DNA of 64,000 nt from Pseudozyma flocculosa PF-1 (taxonomy: Eukaryota > Basidiomycota > Ustilaginomycetes > Ustilaginales > Ustilaginaceae): contig NW_006920873.1 of assembly GCF_000417875.1 (NCBI RefSeq), positions 363,295 through 427,294 on the forward strand, in the 5' to 3' direction. Of this stretch, positions 43,611 through 54,108 are shown in pieces. The translations under genes were made by a program, and so were the position numbers. The first letter of the stretch is position 1. Every line of letters starts with the position of its first letter. A model generated the notes under the pieces. It made no database searches. It was not told the DNA's origin and was given only the letters and a program-made list of their open reading frames with translations.

Positions 43611-45690
43611 GTCGTAGATGGCAGGGCAGTCGGCGGCGTTGAGGATCCCCTGGTCTTGTTGTGATGGAAAGGGGGCCGTGCTGGGTTGGAGTAGACCCAG
43701 GGCGGGGCTTTAAGAGCGGGGCGACCATCAGTGCCGGCCGGTGCCCCTGCAGTCAGTCCGTTATCCCAGCCGCCGGCCCAGGCATCGCGGCGTTGGTTGG
43801 CAGGCGAGGCCCGGACCTTCTCCCAGCACCATGCCCCGGCCTGGCAACGGCGACGCCCTGACAGGCCGAGGCGCAGCCACCTGTAGGCGAAAGCGGCGCG
43901 GTATCTGTGCCCGGTGAGGCGTGGCCAAGTCCGACGCAGGCCAGCCTATACGGCCTCGGCATGCTGAGGTCCAGCGGCGCGCTGAAATGCCAGGTCGACA
44001 CAAGAAGCTGAGAGCGAGCGGGTGATGGTCGTCGAGATACCGGCGAGCGGATGCACGACACACGCCCGACCCACATGCCGCGCGCCCCCGTTGCAAAACC
44101 CCTCTCGGTCTGGCCAGCCGGGCTCCCCGACTCCGCCACGCCTCGGCCTCGCCCCTGGCCTGTCCACGTCTCGCACTGTGCAGCGGCCGCCAGTTGTGGT
44201 GGTCAAGCCGACGGACATCTCCTTTGTAGAACTTGCGAAAGGGGCCAATGGAAGGCACGGCAGGGAGCTGCGAAGGGAGACTCGCGGAAAGCAGAAGTCT
44301 ACGCCGCTCTACGCCAACCCCCTGCCTGTGCGGAGGGGAGCACTCTTCTCGCCGCCATGCCATCACACTTCACCGTCAGCGCATAGCTCGTCTGCTGCCG
44401 AAGCAACAGGTCAACGATGAAAGGGGAAGGGAACATGGCCTGAACGTGGATCGTAATGGCCGCACGAGCGGGTGCAGACATGCTGTGCTCTTCAACGTGA
44501 GCGGCCCCGCCACTGGACGGCATCGCAGGGCTTCAACACGCGCACAACGGCGTCCTGGAGACGAAGCTGGACGGTCGTAACCCGATATGCAAGCAGCGTC
44601 AGAAGGAGAGCGACGCCGTCCAGCTTGCGGACTGAGGGACGATCTTTGCGCGTCACGACGAACCGTGGCACCGGCTCGCTTCAGGGCGGACCAGGCCTAT
44701 TCTCTCGCGTGTGGCGAGCGTGGCGCCCGGCGAAGAGGAAGGCGCTGACAAGAGCGATCGATGTCGGTCGTCGAGCTCAGCAAGTACTTGGAAGAACAGA
44801 ATCGTGCTGTCCCTGGACACGGCTGCGGAGGCTGCACAGCAGCCTGGCTTGTATGATTAACAACCCATCGCTTCCTACGCAGGCAGACCAGAGTGTCGTT
44901 GACTGTCAATGGGAGGTGCATGTCTGAGCGATGCTCTCCAGACTGTGCCTTGATCCCGCTTGATGGGCGCCGGACTAATCCTTGCTTGGGCGGTGGCAAC
45001 AGTTGGCTTTGTCGCCTGGACACGAGCACCGCCACGCACCAAGAACAGAGGCAGGAGACATGATCTGTTTGTACCAGAATGCCAGGGACCTGCAGACCAT
45101 CTTTCTGACATGCTGTCATGAGCTGATGCATTGACGGTGTAGTGATGAAAGGTGGTTGGCGTTGCTCATGCCTGCAGCAATCTGGTCAAGCTTGTGGTTC
45201 AGGTGCTGCTGCCAATGTCCATCTCCGTGCATGTGAGCTTGTAGTGCAGTTGTTACAGCCATCCTTGCTGGAAGCCTAGCCTCTTCCTCCCCATCAAAGA
45301 GCTTGGCTGGCCATGTCTTTTCCTGAGTGTACCAAGCATCACAGTCAACATCCTCTGTGCCTTATCTTTGGTTTTGATGTTCAACTGCGTGATGCTTTTG
45401 AAGAGTGCATGCAACAGCTTTCCAGGTTGGCAACAACTTGTGGAGGCAGTAGATACATCATGTCACAGCCCTGGCCAATCGGGGCTGAGCGGCGCAGGCC
45501 AGCGGAGCAGAGGATTCCGGAGCCGAAGTGAATTCTCTCCGCGCGGCCGCGGAGAGGAATCACCAAGCCGCCAGCAATCCTCTGCGCGCCGGGCGACGTC
45601 GGCACGCACCGTGCGGCTCCGCAGTTGCTCCTGCTGGCAGGAGGACGCTTCGGATCCGCACCGAGGGCCAAGGGCTAGGCTTCGGGCACG
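43611..45690. other. gene-free region with a CpG-poor decayed segment
   Basis: No intact gene is seen. From about 45090 to 45475 the GC content falls and CG dinucleotides are nearly absent, unlike the rest of the window. On the minus strand this part gives short protein-like runs broken by stops and a frame change (for example DMMYLLPPQVVANLE, then KDKAQRMLTVMLGTLRKRHG), which suggests a decayed coding sequence of unknown type. An inverted repeat CTCTCCGCG/CGCGGAGAG with a 4-nt loop lies at about 45535-45557. Confidence 0.45.
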
Positions 45691-45694
45691 ACGG

Positions 45695-45843
45695 TGCCAA
45701 CGGCTCCGAAGCGCGTCTGGCATTTTTCCTTTTCCAACTTCCGAGCCCCACCTGTATTTTAGTCTCGCGCGCGCGCGCATCCCCCCCCTGCCAGCACACC
45801 ACCACCTCCCGAATCCAGCTCTCGCCCGTTTGGCTTGTTTGCA
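45695..45843 (+). repeat. 5' LTR of element A (149 bp)
   Basis: Begins TGCCAACGGCTCCGAAGCGC and ends CTTGTTTGCA. It is very short for a gypsy LTR. A GTATTTTAG motif may serve as a weak TATA-like element, followed by a CG alternating run and a CCCCCCC tract. Confidence 0.93.
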
Positions 45844-45846
45844 GTT

Positions 45847-45864
45847 TGGAGACCCCTACGGGGA
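45847..45864 (+). promoter_or_regulatory. putative primer-binding site of element A
   Basis: Three bases after the LTR comes TGGAGACCCCTACGGGGA, conserved at the same place in element B. TGG fits the CCA end of a tRNA, but I could not match a tRNA. CCCC-TAC-GGGG is self-complementary, so self-priming or a hairpin function is also possible. Confidence 0.5.
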
Positions 45865-46210
45865 GTGATCATCATCGCCCGTTTGCTCCTACGCCATCGA
45901 CGACCTGTAGCAGCTCTTCGACCTACTGTAGCGTTCCGTTACCAGCAGTGATCCCGACTCGATTTGACTCCGCGCAGGCTTCCGACGACACACGCGCGCG
46001 CCTCGCCACCGATCCATCGCAGCACCTCCTTGCAGCACGCAGCTCTTCCTCGACCGAATCCGGCTTCGCATCTCTCGCATCCACCGCATCATCGCTTCCG
46101 ACCAAACCGATCTACCCTGCGGCTCAAACCGTAGCGGCTACCGCTCCCCCGTTCCGCGCCACCCTGCGTGCCACCTCGCTCGCAGCGGCTACTTTCCGGT
46201 GACCTGGTGC

Positions 46211-48109
46211 ATGCAGCAGTCTTCCTCACCACTCCCGTCTCTGACTCCGAGTCCAACTCCGTCGCCGCCTCGTCAACCGACTCCGCAACGGGCTCAGACC
46301 TCGCCTGGCCGCACTCAGGCGACCGCATCCGCCGAGGCCGAAGCCGCCGCACTCGCGCCTCTCCTCCGCGCACCTCGACCAGCGACTCGCAAGCGACACT
46401 TCGAGACTATAAGTAGGCCGCCGCCTCTGGTCTTCAATCCCGTTGACCACTCCTCTCGTCCCGTCGCTCGACTTCCTGCTTCCCGGCTTCCGGCATCGCG
46501 ACTCCCGTCTTACGGATCCAGCCAGGCCGTCGCTGCGGTGGCAACGCCATCCCGGCTCTCGCCAGCCCCTTTTCCTGAAGCTCGACTCTCCACTCTCGAA
46601 CTCGCAGCATCGATTCCACTCCCGCCCTCGTACCACTCGACTCCAGCGCCGACGATCTCGACGCTTTCTGAGCCTCCTTCCGTCCGCTCTCGCGAGCCTA
46701 CTGGCCAGTCAACTCTTTCCATCGTTTCCACTGCGTCACTCCCGGGTGCGCCATTCCCGCTTGACTACCGGACGTTCCGCCACTTGCGCCGCGAAGCATT
46801 CCTCGCCACTAAGGAGGCACTACGCGCAGCCCAACTCGAGCTCAACCGCATCATGGCCGAGTACGAGGACCGTCTTGAACGCGAGCGCGAGCGCGACCGC
46901 CTGTCGTTCGGCGGCATGCCCGCTCCGTACCGCGGCAAGCCCGTCGAGCAACCAGCGCGCAAATGGCTTCGTCAATTCGAGCTCTACTGTTTGGATCGCA
47001 AGTACGACGATGACGGGAAGAAGGCCCTCGTCTTCAAGCTCCTGATGGAGGACGACGCCGAGACGTGGTTCGACGGGCTCGATGCGAGTACACAGGCGTC
47101 GTTCCAAGCACTCGAGAAGGCATTCCTCAGCAAGTACGGGGACGAAGCCATCGACGGCTACAGCTTCGGCGCGTTCCTTTGCTTCCAGAACAAGGCCGAG
47201 GAGCTCTGCAAGTACGACGCCATCCGCGACAAGAAGCAGTGGGACAAGCTGCTCAACGAGCTTGCGGCAGCCGACCGCCGAGTCAGCAACAAGCATGTTG
47301 TGCCTGGCTTCCGCGCTGAGCACCTCGTCCACGGCCTACCCCGTGCCGTTCGCCAGACCGTGGCCCTCCCCGGCACCACGACCAACGTAGCCGACGTCGT
47401 CGCGGCGATGCGCAAGGTCAATCACCCGCAGCTCGTGGAAGCCATCGACGAGGAGCGTAAGATCGGCCGCATCGGTGAACTCGAGCGCATCGAGGAGTTG
47501 TGGGACTACGTCAAGAGGACCGCTGACAAATACGCAGAGGTTGAGGTTGACGTTGACCAGATGCGCCACTTCTGGCAGCAGTCCGCGCCGGTCCTCGTCC
47601 CTGCCCAACGCCGCATCGGCGACGGCTCGTACCCCTCTCAGCCCAACGGCCCCTCTGCTCCCTACAACGGTGTCGGCCCAAGCTACCGACCGAGTCCGCC
47701 TCGCCAACGCCCGGCTCCGTACCCTCCGAGTCCAACCCCGTCGCCTACGCGCCCCCTGGCTTCGCTCTCCGCCCGCGAGCGCCTCGCAGTCCTGCTTCGC
47801 AACGGACAGTCTACGCACCCGGACACGCCGGACGGCCATCGCATTTACGAGCAGAAGAAAGCGGCGTACCAGCAGCGCCACCCTCGCACCGTCTCGCGTC
47901 CCACCACGGAGGACGAGTATCCGCTCGCACCAGGCACCGAGCCGGCCGACGGCACTGAGTGCCACCGTTGTGGTCACCGCGGCCACCAGCAGGCGTCTTG
48001 CACCGGCGCGGCGCTCTCGCAGGCAGAGATTTCCTTCCGCAACGACCTCGGTAGGGACATCAACTACGCTCGTCGCGCCCTTGGACTGCCTCTGCCGTCG
48101 GGAAACTGA
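46211..48109 (+). CDS. gag: Gag protein of element A, 632 aa
   Basis: Capsid/nucleocapsid polyprotein. The first in-frame ATG is 46211. A Ser/Pro-rich N-terminus (about 200 residues) is followed by the Retrotrans_gag domain with KWLRQFELYCLDRKYDDD and FKLLMEDDAETWFDGL. A CCHC zinc knuckle, CHRCGHRGHQQASC (C-x2-C-x4-H-x4-C), lies at 47960-48001 near the C-terminus. It ends at a TGA preceded directly by GGGAAAC. The frame is open throughout. Confidence 0.93.
   Translation: MQQSSSPLPSLTPSPTPSPPRQPTPQRAQTSPGRTQATASAEAEAAALAPLLRAPRPATRKRHFETISRPPPLVFNPVDHSSRPVARLPASRLPASRLPSYGSSQAVAAVATPSRLSPAPFPEARLSTLELAASIPLPPSYHSTPAPTISTLSEPPSVRSREPTGQSTLSIVSTASLPGAPFPLDYRTFRHLRREAFLATKEALRAAQLELNRIMAEYEDRLERERERDRLSFGGMPAPYRGKPVEQPARKWLRQFELYCLDRKYDDDGKKALVFKLLMEDDAETWFDGLDASTQASFQALEKAFLSKYGDEAIDGYSFGAFLCFQNKAEELCKYDAIRDKKQWDKLLNELAAADRRVSNKHVVPGFRAEHLVHGLPRAVRQTVALPGTTTNVADVVAAMRKVNHPQLVEAIDEERKIGRIGELERIEELWDYVKRTADKYAEVEVDVDQMRHFWQQSAPVLVPAQRRIGDGSYPSQPNGPSAPYNGVGPSYRPSPPRQRPAPYPPSPTPSPTRPLASLSARERLAVLLRNGQSTHPDTPDGHRIYEQKKAAYQQRHPRTVSRPTTEDEYPLAPGTEPADGTECHRCGHRGHQQASCTGAALSQAEISFRNDLGRDINYARRALGLPLPSGN
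48100..48106 (+). promoter_or_regulatory. -1 frameshift slippery site GGGAAAC of element A
   Basis: In the gag frame the bases read tcG GGA AAC TGA, the canonical X XXY YYZ layout, with the stop codon next. Slipping back one base enters the pol frame (GGG AAA CTG), which is open from 48055 onward. Downstream, GAGCGG at 48108-48113 can pair with CCGCTC at 48126-48131. Confidence 0.8.
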
Positions 48110-51100
48110 GCGGGCCCTCGGAGATCCGCTCGCCTCCCGGGGCTATCTTGCCTTTGTCAAGCGTCAAGCAACACCCTCCCGTCTCCCTCCCTCCACGCCC
48201 GGCCTTCCAGCTCTTGCGGCGTCCGCCACTTTCCGATCCGACTAGTGCTCGTCAGCATCTTCCAGCCGCGCTCGCAGAGCTCGATGAACAACGCCCGGAC
48301 CTCGCGGCCATTCGTCGATCCCGTCGCGATGTCACGCCCGGGTTCGAAGACGTCTTTACGCCTCCGCCGCCCGAGCATCCACTTCCGGTGCCAGCCTCAG
48401 TTCCAGCTACCGCACCAGTTCCAACCACTTCACGACCGTCCGAACCGGCACAAGCACCTGCACCGAGTCCAGTTCCGTCGACCCCAAGCACGAGGCCTGC
48501 GCCTTCCATCCCGCGTCGTACCGTGCCGACTCCAGCTCCAGTCGCCGAGCCCGAGCCGGCCCACGCTGAAGCGCCGCGAGCGCGAGCGCAAGAAGAAGAA
48601 GAAAGAGAGGAGATCGGGGTGACGCCAGAGCCGCTCGCGAGCGAGTCCGAGCGTGGGCCAGAGCGTCGCCACCGAGAAGAGCAGAAGAGAAGGGAGGAGG
48701 AGTTATCAGCCCGACCCGAGCAGCAACGAGCAGCAGTCGTCGTCCAGCCGCAGCCATCGCGCCGCCAACGCCGTCGCATCAAGGCGCTCATCGATTTCCG
48801 CGCGATGGAGCAGGCAGCGCTCCGCGGCAAGAACACGCCGTTTGCGGTCTACGCAGAGGTCCTCAACGAGTCGACGGGCCATGTCACTGCCACCGACGCA
48901 GAGCTCGACGACGGCGCCATGATGAACGTCGCTTCCTATGACTTCCTCGGCGCATACGGACCCGTCACGCTCCGCCCAAGCAACGTTTACGCCAAGCTCG
49001 GCAACGGCAAGGTCGTCAAGTCAGACGGCAGCGTCGAGCTCACAGTTTGCGTCGGCAACAAGCAAGACCTTTCACGCACCGTTAAGCAATCGTTCGAGGT
49101 ACTGCGAGGCTACCCAGGCGCGCCCCTCTTTGGCAAGCTGTGGAAGGCCGAGATCGGCATGATCCACTTTTATCGGCTCGAGCTCGCATTCATCCCGATG
49201 CCGGACAAGACCAGCGACGGGCGTCGATGGATCCGGCTCGAGAGCAAGCGCCAGGCGTACATGCCGGGTCTTCCAGAGACGCCACTTGACGCACTACGCC
49301 TCACTGAGGACGCCATGGACGCCAACATTGAAGAGCTCGAGCTGCTCGCCCTCCACGGGCTCGACCGATGTTCTTCTACGCCATCGTCTATGATCGAAGG
49401 AGACCTCGACGCAGCTCTTCCGCTGTACGACAAGAACGACGAGGTCGAAGTCCCGTTGGACGACGAAGTTACACTGGCAGAAAGCGATGACCCGACCAAT
49501 CCCGCCGCTGCCACGCCGTTCCACACCGTCCAACCTGCAGAAGCGCCTGTCGACCGCGAAGAGCTCGAGCGCCTTCAGCGCCTGCACCCGCTTGTCAATG
49601 ACGACGCCGACTACCTCGCAGACCGTCAGAGCTATCGAGATCGTTTTCAGCCGTTCCGCCTGAGTGGCCGACCCGACGACGACAGCGAAGAGAGAGCGCA
49701 GCGCATTGCCGACACCATCGCGGCTCGCTTCGGCAACGTCGGCACTCCGGCAGAGCGCGAGCACTTCAAAGCGCTGCTCAAGGCCAAGCACCTCGCCTTC
49801 GCCGAATCGCTCGCCGACTGCAAGCAGAACCGCGCTGTCATCTGCGATCCCAAGCTCACCGACGAGCCGCCGCCTACGACGCATCGAGGTCGCCAGCAGC
49901 CCCTCTCCCCGCTGCAGCAAGACTTCTTCAATAAGATAGTCGATGAGTATATGGCGAACAAGATCATGCGGTACATCGCCGAAGACGAGGTTAGCGTCGT
50001 ATCGGAGACGCGCATCGTCCCCAAGCCCTCGTCGGAGTATCCGCCAGTCTCGCTCGACGTCCTCAAGCAGATCGTCAACTCCGCATTGAAGAAGGCAGGT
50101 CTCGAGCACGACCCGTCGATCCCAGAGCCAGACCCAGCAGCGCTCGCCCGTCCGCCACCCGCCGAGAAGAAGTGGCGCCTCGTCACGAACTACGCGGGTG
50201 TTAACAAGTTCATGCGGGACAAGTCATTCTACCCGGGCGACATGGATGTCAAGATGGGCAAGCTCTCCGGCAAGCGGTACATCTTCAAGATGGACGGCTG
50301 CTCAGCATTCTTTGTCGCTCTGCTCTCGGCGCGCGGCATGTTGCTCTCGACGACGTGGGTGCCCGGCCGCGGCTATGTCGTCTACGTCGTGATGCCATTT
50401 GGATTTCAGATCTCGCCCTCGGTCTTCAACCGCTACATCTTCGAGGCCTTCGGCGACCTGTTCAACTGCAACACGACGTGGTGGATGGACGACACAGGCG
50501 GCGGCAAGCAGGAGTTCGGAGACTTCTTCACCTTGATGCGCGCCTTCTTTGACCGCTGTATCGATGTCGGCTTCACCCTCTCCGTCAAGAAGTGCGATTT
50601 CTTCCACAAGGAGGTGCAGTTCTGCGGCCACATCGTCGGCCAGCACGGCATCCGCGTCGACCCTGAGCGCCTCCGCGCCATCGTGGACTGGCCCAAGCCC
50701 TCCACCGTTCGCGAGCTCATGCAGTTCCGCGGCACGGCCTCGTATCTGCGCAGCAAGGTCCCCAACTTCGCCAAGCATTTCGCACCACTCGATGAGCTGA
50801 CTCGCAACGTCGACGACTACGACAGGTCTCTCGACGATCTTTGGGGCCCTCGTCACGACGCCGCGTTCCTTCAGATCAAACAGCAGCTCGTCAACTGTCG
50901 CATCGTCCGCGAGCCCCGTTACGATGGTCGTCCCTTCTTTGTCCACTTGGACTGGAGCGGCGAGGGCATCGGCGCTGTCCTGTTGCAAGAGTATCTCGTT
51001 CAGCAAGACCCAGCCACGAAGCGGTGGGAGGTGGTTGAGGACATGGAGATCCGTAAGCCGCTTGACGAGACCGTCGAGTCAACCACCGACAAGCCCAAGG

Positions 51101-51742
51101 TCAAGCGCGTTGTCTTCCCGCTAGCGTATGCGAGCAAGCGCAACACGGAGCGTGAGCAGCGGTATCCAGCGCACCTCGGAGAACTCGTCGCAGCCAAGTT
51201 CGCATTGGACAAGTTTGCGCCATATACGTTCGGTCAGCCTATCGTTCTGGTGACCGACTGTCAGGCACTCAAGCAGATCGTCGATTCCGACCGCTTCCCG
51301 AACGCGCACGCCCGTTGGCGCGAAGAGCTCCTGCGCCACGACATCGTTCGCGTCGAACATGTCTCGGGCCGCAGTCACCAGCTCGCTCACGGCCTCAGTC
51401 ATCGACCGCCCGCTGCCTCTGACGATCCACCTGAGCCCGTCGAAACGACCGAGTGCGAGTTGTTGTCGCTCAAGACGCTGCCTCGCGCCACGGACAAGGA
51501 CGAGTACTTGCGCATTGATGAGACCGCGGAACGCCTACTCAAGCGCTTTGAAGGCGACGAACTCGAGGCCACCGTCCGTTTCCTTTTGCTCCTCGAGATG
51601 CCAGAGGATCGAGCGACACGAGACCGACTCCAACGTCAGCGACTCTACTACGTCAAGGATGGCCAACTCTGGTACCGCTCCGCGCTGTGGCCGCTCCGCG
51701 TCGTGTCGCGCCGAGAAGGCCGCGAGATCTTGCGTCAGGCGC
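48100..51742 (+). pseudogene. pol: Pol of element A, N-terminal part (protease, RT, RNase H), cut by element B
   Basis: In the -1 frame to gag. The protease region reads DAELDDGAMMNVASYDFLG. RT follows: KWRLVTNYAGVNKFMRDKSF, FKMDGCSAFF, MPFGFQISPSVFNR, and the catalytic box WMDD at 50482-50493 (usually YxDD). RNase H has DWSGEGIGAVLLQE, AYASKRNTEREQRYPAHLGE and VTDCQALKQI. The reading frame is open until it runs into the LTR of element B just after LRQ, and stops at 51766-51768 inside that LTR. The integrase part continues at 59175. Confidence 0.92.
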
Positions 51743-51888
51743 TGCCAACGGCTCCGAGGCGCGTCTAGCATTTTTCTTTTTCCGACTTCCGAGCCCCACC
51801 TGTATTTTAGCCTCGCGCGCGCGCGCATCCCCCCTGCCAGCATACCACCACCTTCCGATTCCAGCTCTCGCCCGTTGGTCCGTTTGCA
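51743..51888 (+). repeat. 5' LTR of element B (146 bp)
   Basis: Starts TGCCAACGGCTCCGAGGCGC and ends GTCCGTTTGCA. It differs from the LTRs of element A at several positions but aligns along its whole length. Confidence 0.95.
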
Positions 51889-51891
51889 GTT

Positions 51892-51909
51892 TGGAGACCC
51901 CTACGGGGA
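51892..51909 (+). promoter_or_regulatory. putative primer-binding site of element B
   Basis: The 18 bases TGGAGACCCCTACGGGGA are identical to those in element A and again sit three bases inside the LTR border, while the following sequence differs slightly. Confidence 0.5.
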
Positions 51910-52239
51910 TTGATCACCATCACCCGTTTGCTCCTACGCACCGACGACCTGTCACAGCTCTCTTGACCTACTGTAGTGTTCCATCGATCCGACTCGATCC
52001 GACTCGGCTTCGCGCAGCTTGGACGACGCACGCGCGCGCCACCGATCTCTCGCGGCGACCCCTCGCAGCCCGCAGCTCCTCATCGACCCAATCCGGTATC
52101 GCATCGCATTCATCGCCTCGCAGTCCTCGACCGATTCGACCTACCCTGCGGCTCAAACCGTAGCGGCCACCGCTCCCCTAGCTCCGCGACACCCTGCGCG
52201 CTATCTCGCTCGCAGCGGCTACTTTTGGTGATCCGTTGC

Positions 52240-54108
52240 ATGCAGCAATCCTCTTCGCCCCTTCCGTCCCTGACCCCGAGTCCGACTTCATCGCCGCTTC
52301 GTCGACCGACTCCGCAAAGGGCCCAGACCTCACCGGGCCGTACTCAGGCAACCGCATCCGCCGAGGCAGAAGCCGCCGCTCTCGCGCCTCTACTCCAAGC
52401 ACCTCGACCGGATACCCGCAAACGCGAATACGAGACCATAAGTAGGCCGCCTCCTCTGGTCTTTACTCCGGTCGACCACGCCTCTCGTCCCGTCGCCCGA
52501 CTCCCAACATCGCGCCTCCCATCGTACGGCTCTAGTCAGGCCGTCGCCGCGGTGGCCACGCCGTCTCGCCTCTCGCCAGCCCCCCTTCCAGAGACTCAGC
52601 TGTCGACTCTCGAACTCGCGGCGTCGGTCCCTCTTCCGCCCTCGTATCATTCAAGTCCAGTCTCGACGCTTTCGGAGCTTCCATCCATCCGCTCCCGCGA
52701 GCCAACCGCGCAATCGACAGCTTCCATTGTCTCTACCGCGTCGCTGCCCGGAGCGCCATTCCCGCTCGACTACCGTACCTTCCGTCATCTGCGCCGTGAG
52801 GCCTTCCAGGCGACCAAGGAAGCACTCCGCGCCGCTCAGCTTGAGCTCAACCGCACCATGGCCGAGTACGAGGACCGTTTCGAGCGCGAGCGCGAGCGTG
52901 ACCGCCTGTCGTTTGGCGGCATGCCTGCACCGTATCGTGGCAAGCCCGTCGAGCAGCCGGCGCGCAAATGGCTTCGACAGTTCGAGCTCTACTGCTTGGA
53001 CCGCAAGTACGACGACGACAGCAAGAAGGCGCTCGTCTTCAAGCTGCTGATGGAGGACGACGCCGAGACGTGGTTCGATGGGCTCGACGACAGTACACAA
53101 GCATCCTTCAGGGCCATCGAGAAAGAGTTCCTCGCCAAGTACGGCGACGAGGCCATCGATGGTTACAGCTTTGGCGCCTTCCTCCGCTTCCAGACCAAGG
53201 CGAGCGAACTCAGCAAGTACGACGTTATCAAGGACAAGAAGAGCTACGATAAGCTCCTCGATGAGATCGCCGCTGCCGATCGCCGCGTGAGCAATAAGCA
53301 CGTCGTCCAGGGCTTCCGTGCCGAGCACCTCATCCACGGCCTGCCTCGCGCTGTCCGTCAGACCGTGGCGCTTCCGGGCACCACAACCAACGTAGCCGAC
53401 GTCGTCGCGGCGATGCGCAAGGTCAATCACCCGCAGCTCGTGGAGGCCATCGACGAGGAGCGCAAGATCAACCGCATTGGTGAACTCGAGCGCATCGAAG
53501 AGTCCTGGGATTATCTCAAGCGCCCGGCCGACAAGTACGCGGAGGTCGAGGTCGACGTCGACCAGATGCGCCACTTCTGGCAGCAGTCTGCGCCGGTCCT
53601 CGTTCCTGCTCAGCGTCGCATCGGTGACGGCTCGTACAACCCGTCCAACGGCCCTGCTCCTTACAACGGCGCTGGTCCCAGTTACCGACCGAGCCCGCCC
53701 CGTCAACGTCCGGCTCCGTACCCACCGAGCCCGACTCCCTCCCCGACGCGCCCGCTGGCTTCACTGTCCGCTCGTGAGCGTCTCGCTGTGCTGCTGCGCA
53801 ACGGCCAGTCAACGCACCCAGACACGCCCGACGGCCATCGCATATACGAGCAGAAGAAGGCGGCCTACCAGCAACGCCATCCTCGCACCGTATCGCGCCC
53901 TACGACGGAAGACGAGTATCCCCTGGCCCCTGGCACCGAGCCTGCTGACAGGACCGAATGCCACCGCTGCGGTCATCGAGGCCACCAGCAGGCGTCGTGC
54001 ACCGGTACGCCGCTTACGCAGGCGGAGATCTCCTTCCGCAACGACCTTGGCCGCGACATCAACTACGCGCGACGAGCCCTTGGTCTGCCTCTGTCGTCGG
54101 GAAACTGA
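52240..54108 (+). CDS. gag: Gag protein of element B, 622 aa
   Basis: Intact. The ATG at 52240 corresponds to the start in element A (both begin MQQSSSPLPSL). The open frame reaches further upstream to 51976 but without an ATG. The Retrotrans_gag domain contains KWLRQFELYCLDRKYDDD and ETWFDGL. The CCHC knuckle lies at 53959-54000 (CHRCGHRGHQQASC). The C-terminus is LGLPLSSGN followed by TGA at 54106-54108. Confidence 0.94.
   Translation: MQQSSSPLPSLTPSPTSSPLRRPTPQRAQTSPGRTQATASAEAEAAALAPLLQAPRPDTRKREYETISRPPPLVFTPVDHASRPVARLPTSRLPSYGSSQAVAAVATPSRLSPAPLPETQLSTLELAASVPLPPSYHSSPVSTLSELPSIRSREPTAQSTASIVSTASLPGAPFPLDYRTFRHLRREAFQATKEALRAAQLELNRTMAEYEDRFERERERDRLSFGGMPAPYRGKPVEQPARKWLRQFELYCLDRKYDDDSKKALVFKLLMEDDAETWFDGLDDSTQASFRAIEKEFLAKYGDEAIDGYSFGAFLRFQTKASELSKYDVIKDKKSYDKLLDEIAAADRRVSNKHVVQGFRAEHLIHGLPRAVRQTVALPGTTTNVADVVAAMRKVNHPQLVEAIDEERKINRIGELERIEESWDYLKRPADKYAEVEVDVDQMRHFWQQSAPVLVPAQRRIGDGSYNPSNGPAPYNGAGPSYRPSPPRQRPAPYPPSPTPSPTRPLASLSARERLAVLLRNGQSTHPDTPDGHRIYEQKKAAYQQRHPRTVSRPTTEDEYPLAPGTEPADRTECHRCGHRGHQQASCTGTPLTQAEISFRNDLGRDINYARRALGLPLSSGN
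54099..54105 (+). promoter_or_regulatory. -1 frameshift slippery site GGGAAAC of element B
   Basis: Same layout as in element A: TCG GGA AAC TGA in gag, with pol open in the -1 frame. The possible stem GAGCGG/CCGCTC downstream is conserved, with a 12-base loop differing at one base. The gag-pol overlap here is longer because the pol frame is open from 53958. Confidence 0.82.

Noticed and set aside
48100..48200. Stop-codon readthrough as the way to make Gag-Pol
   Set aside because: Pol is not in the gag frame after the TGA in either copy; the -1 frame together with a canonical slippery heptamer explains it better.
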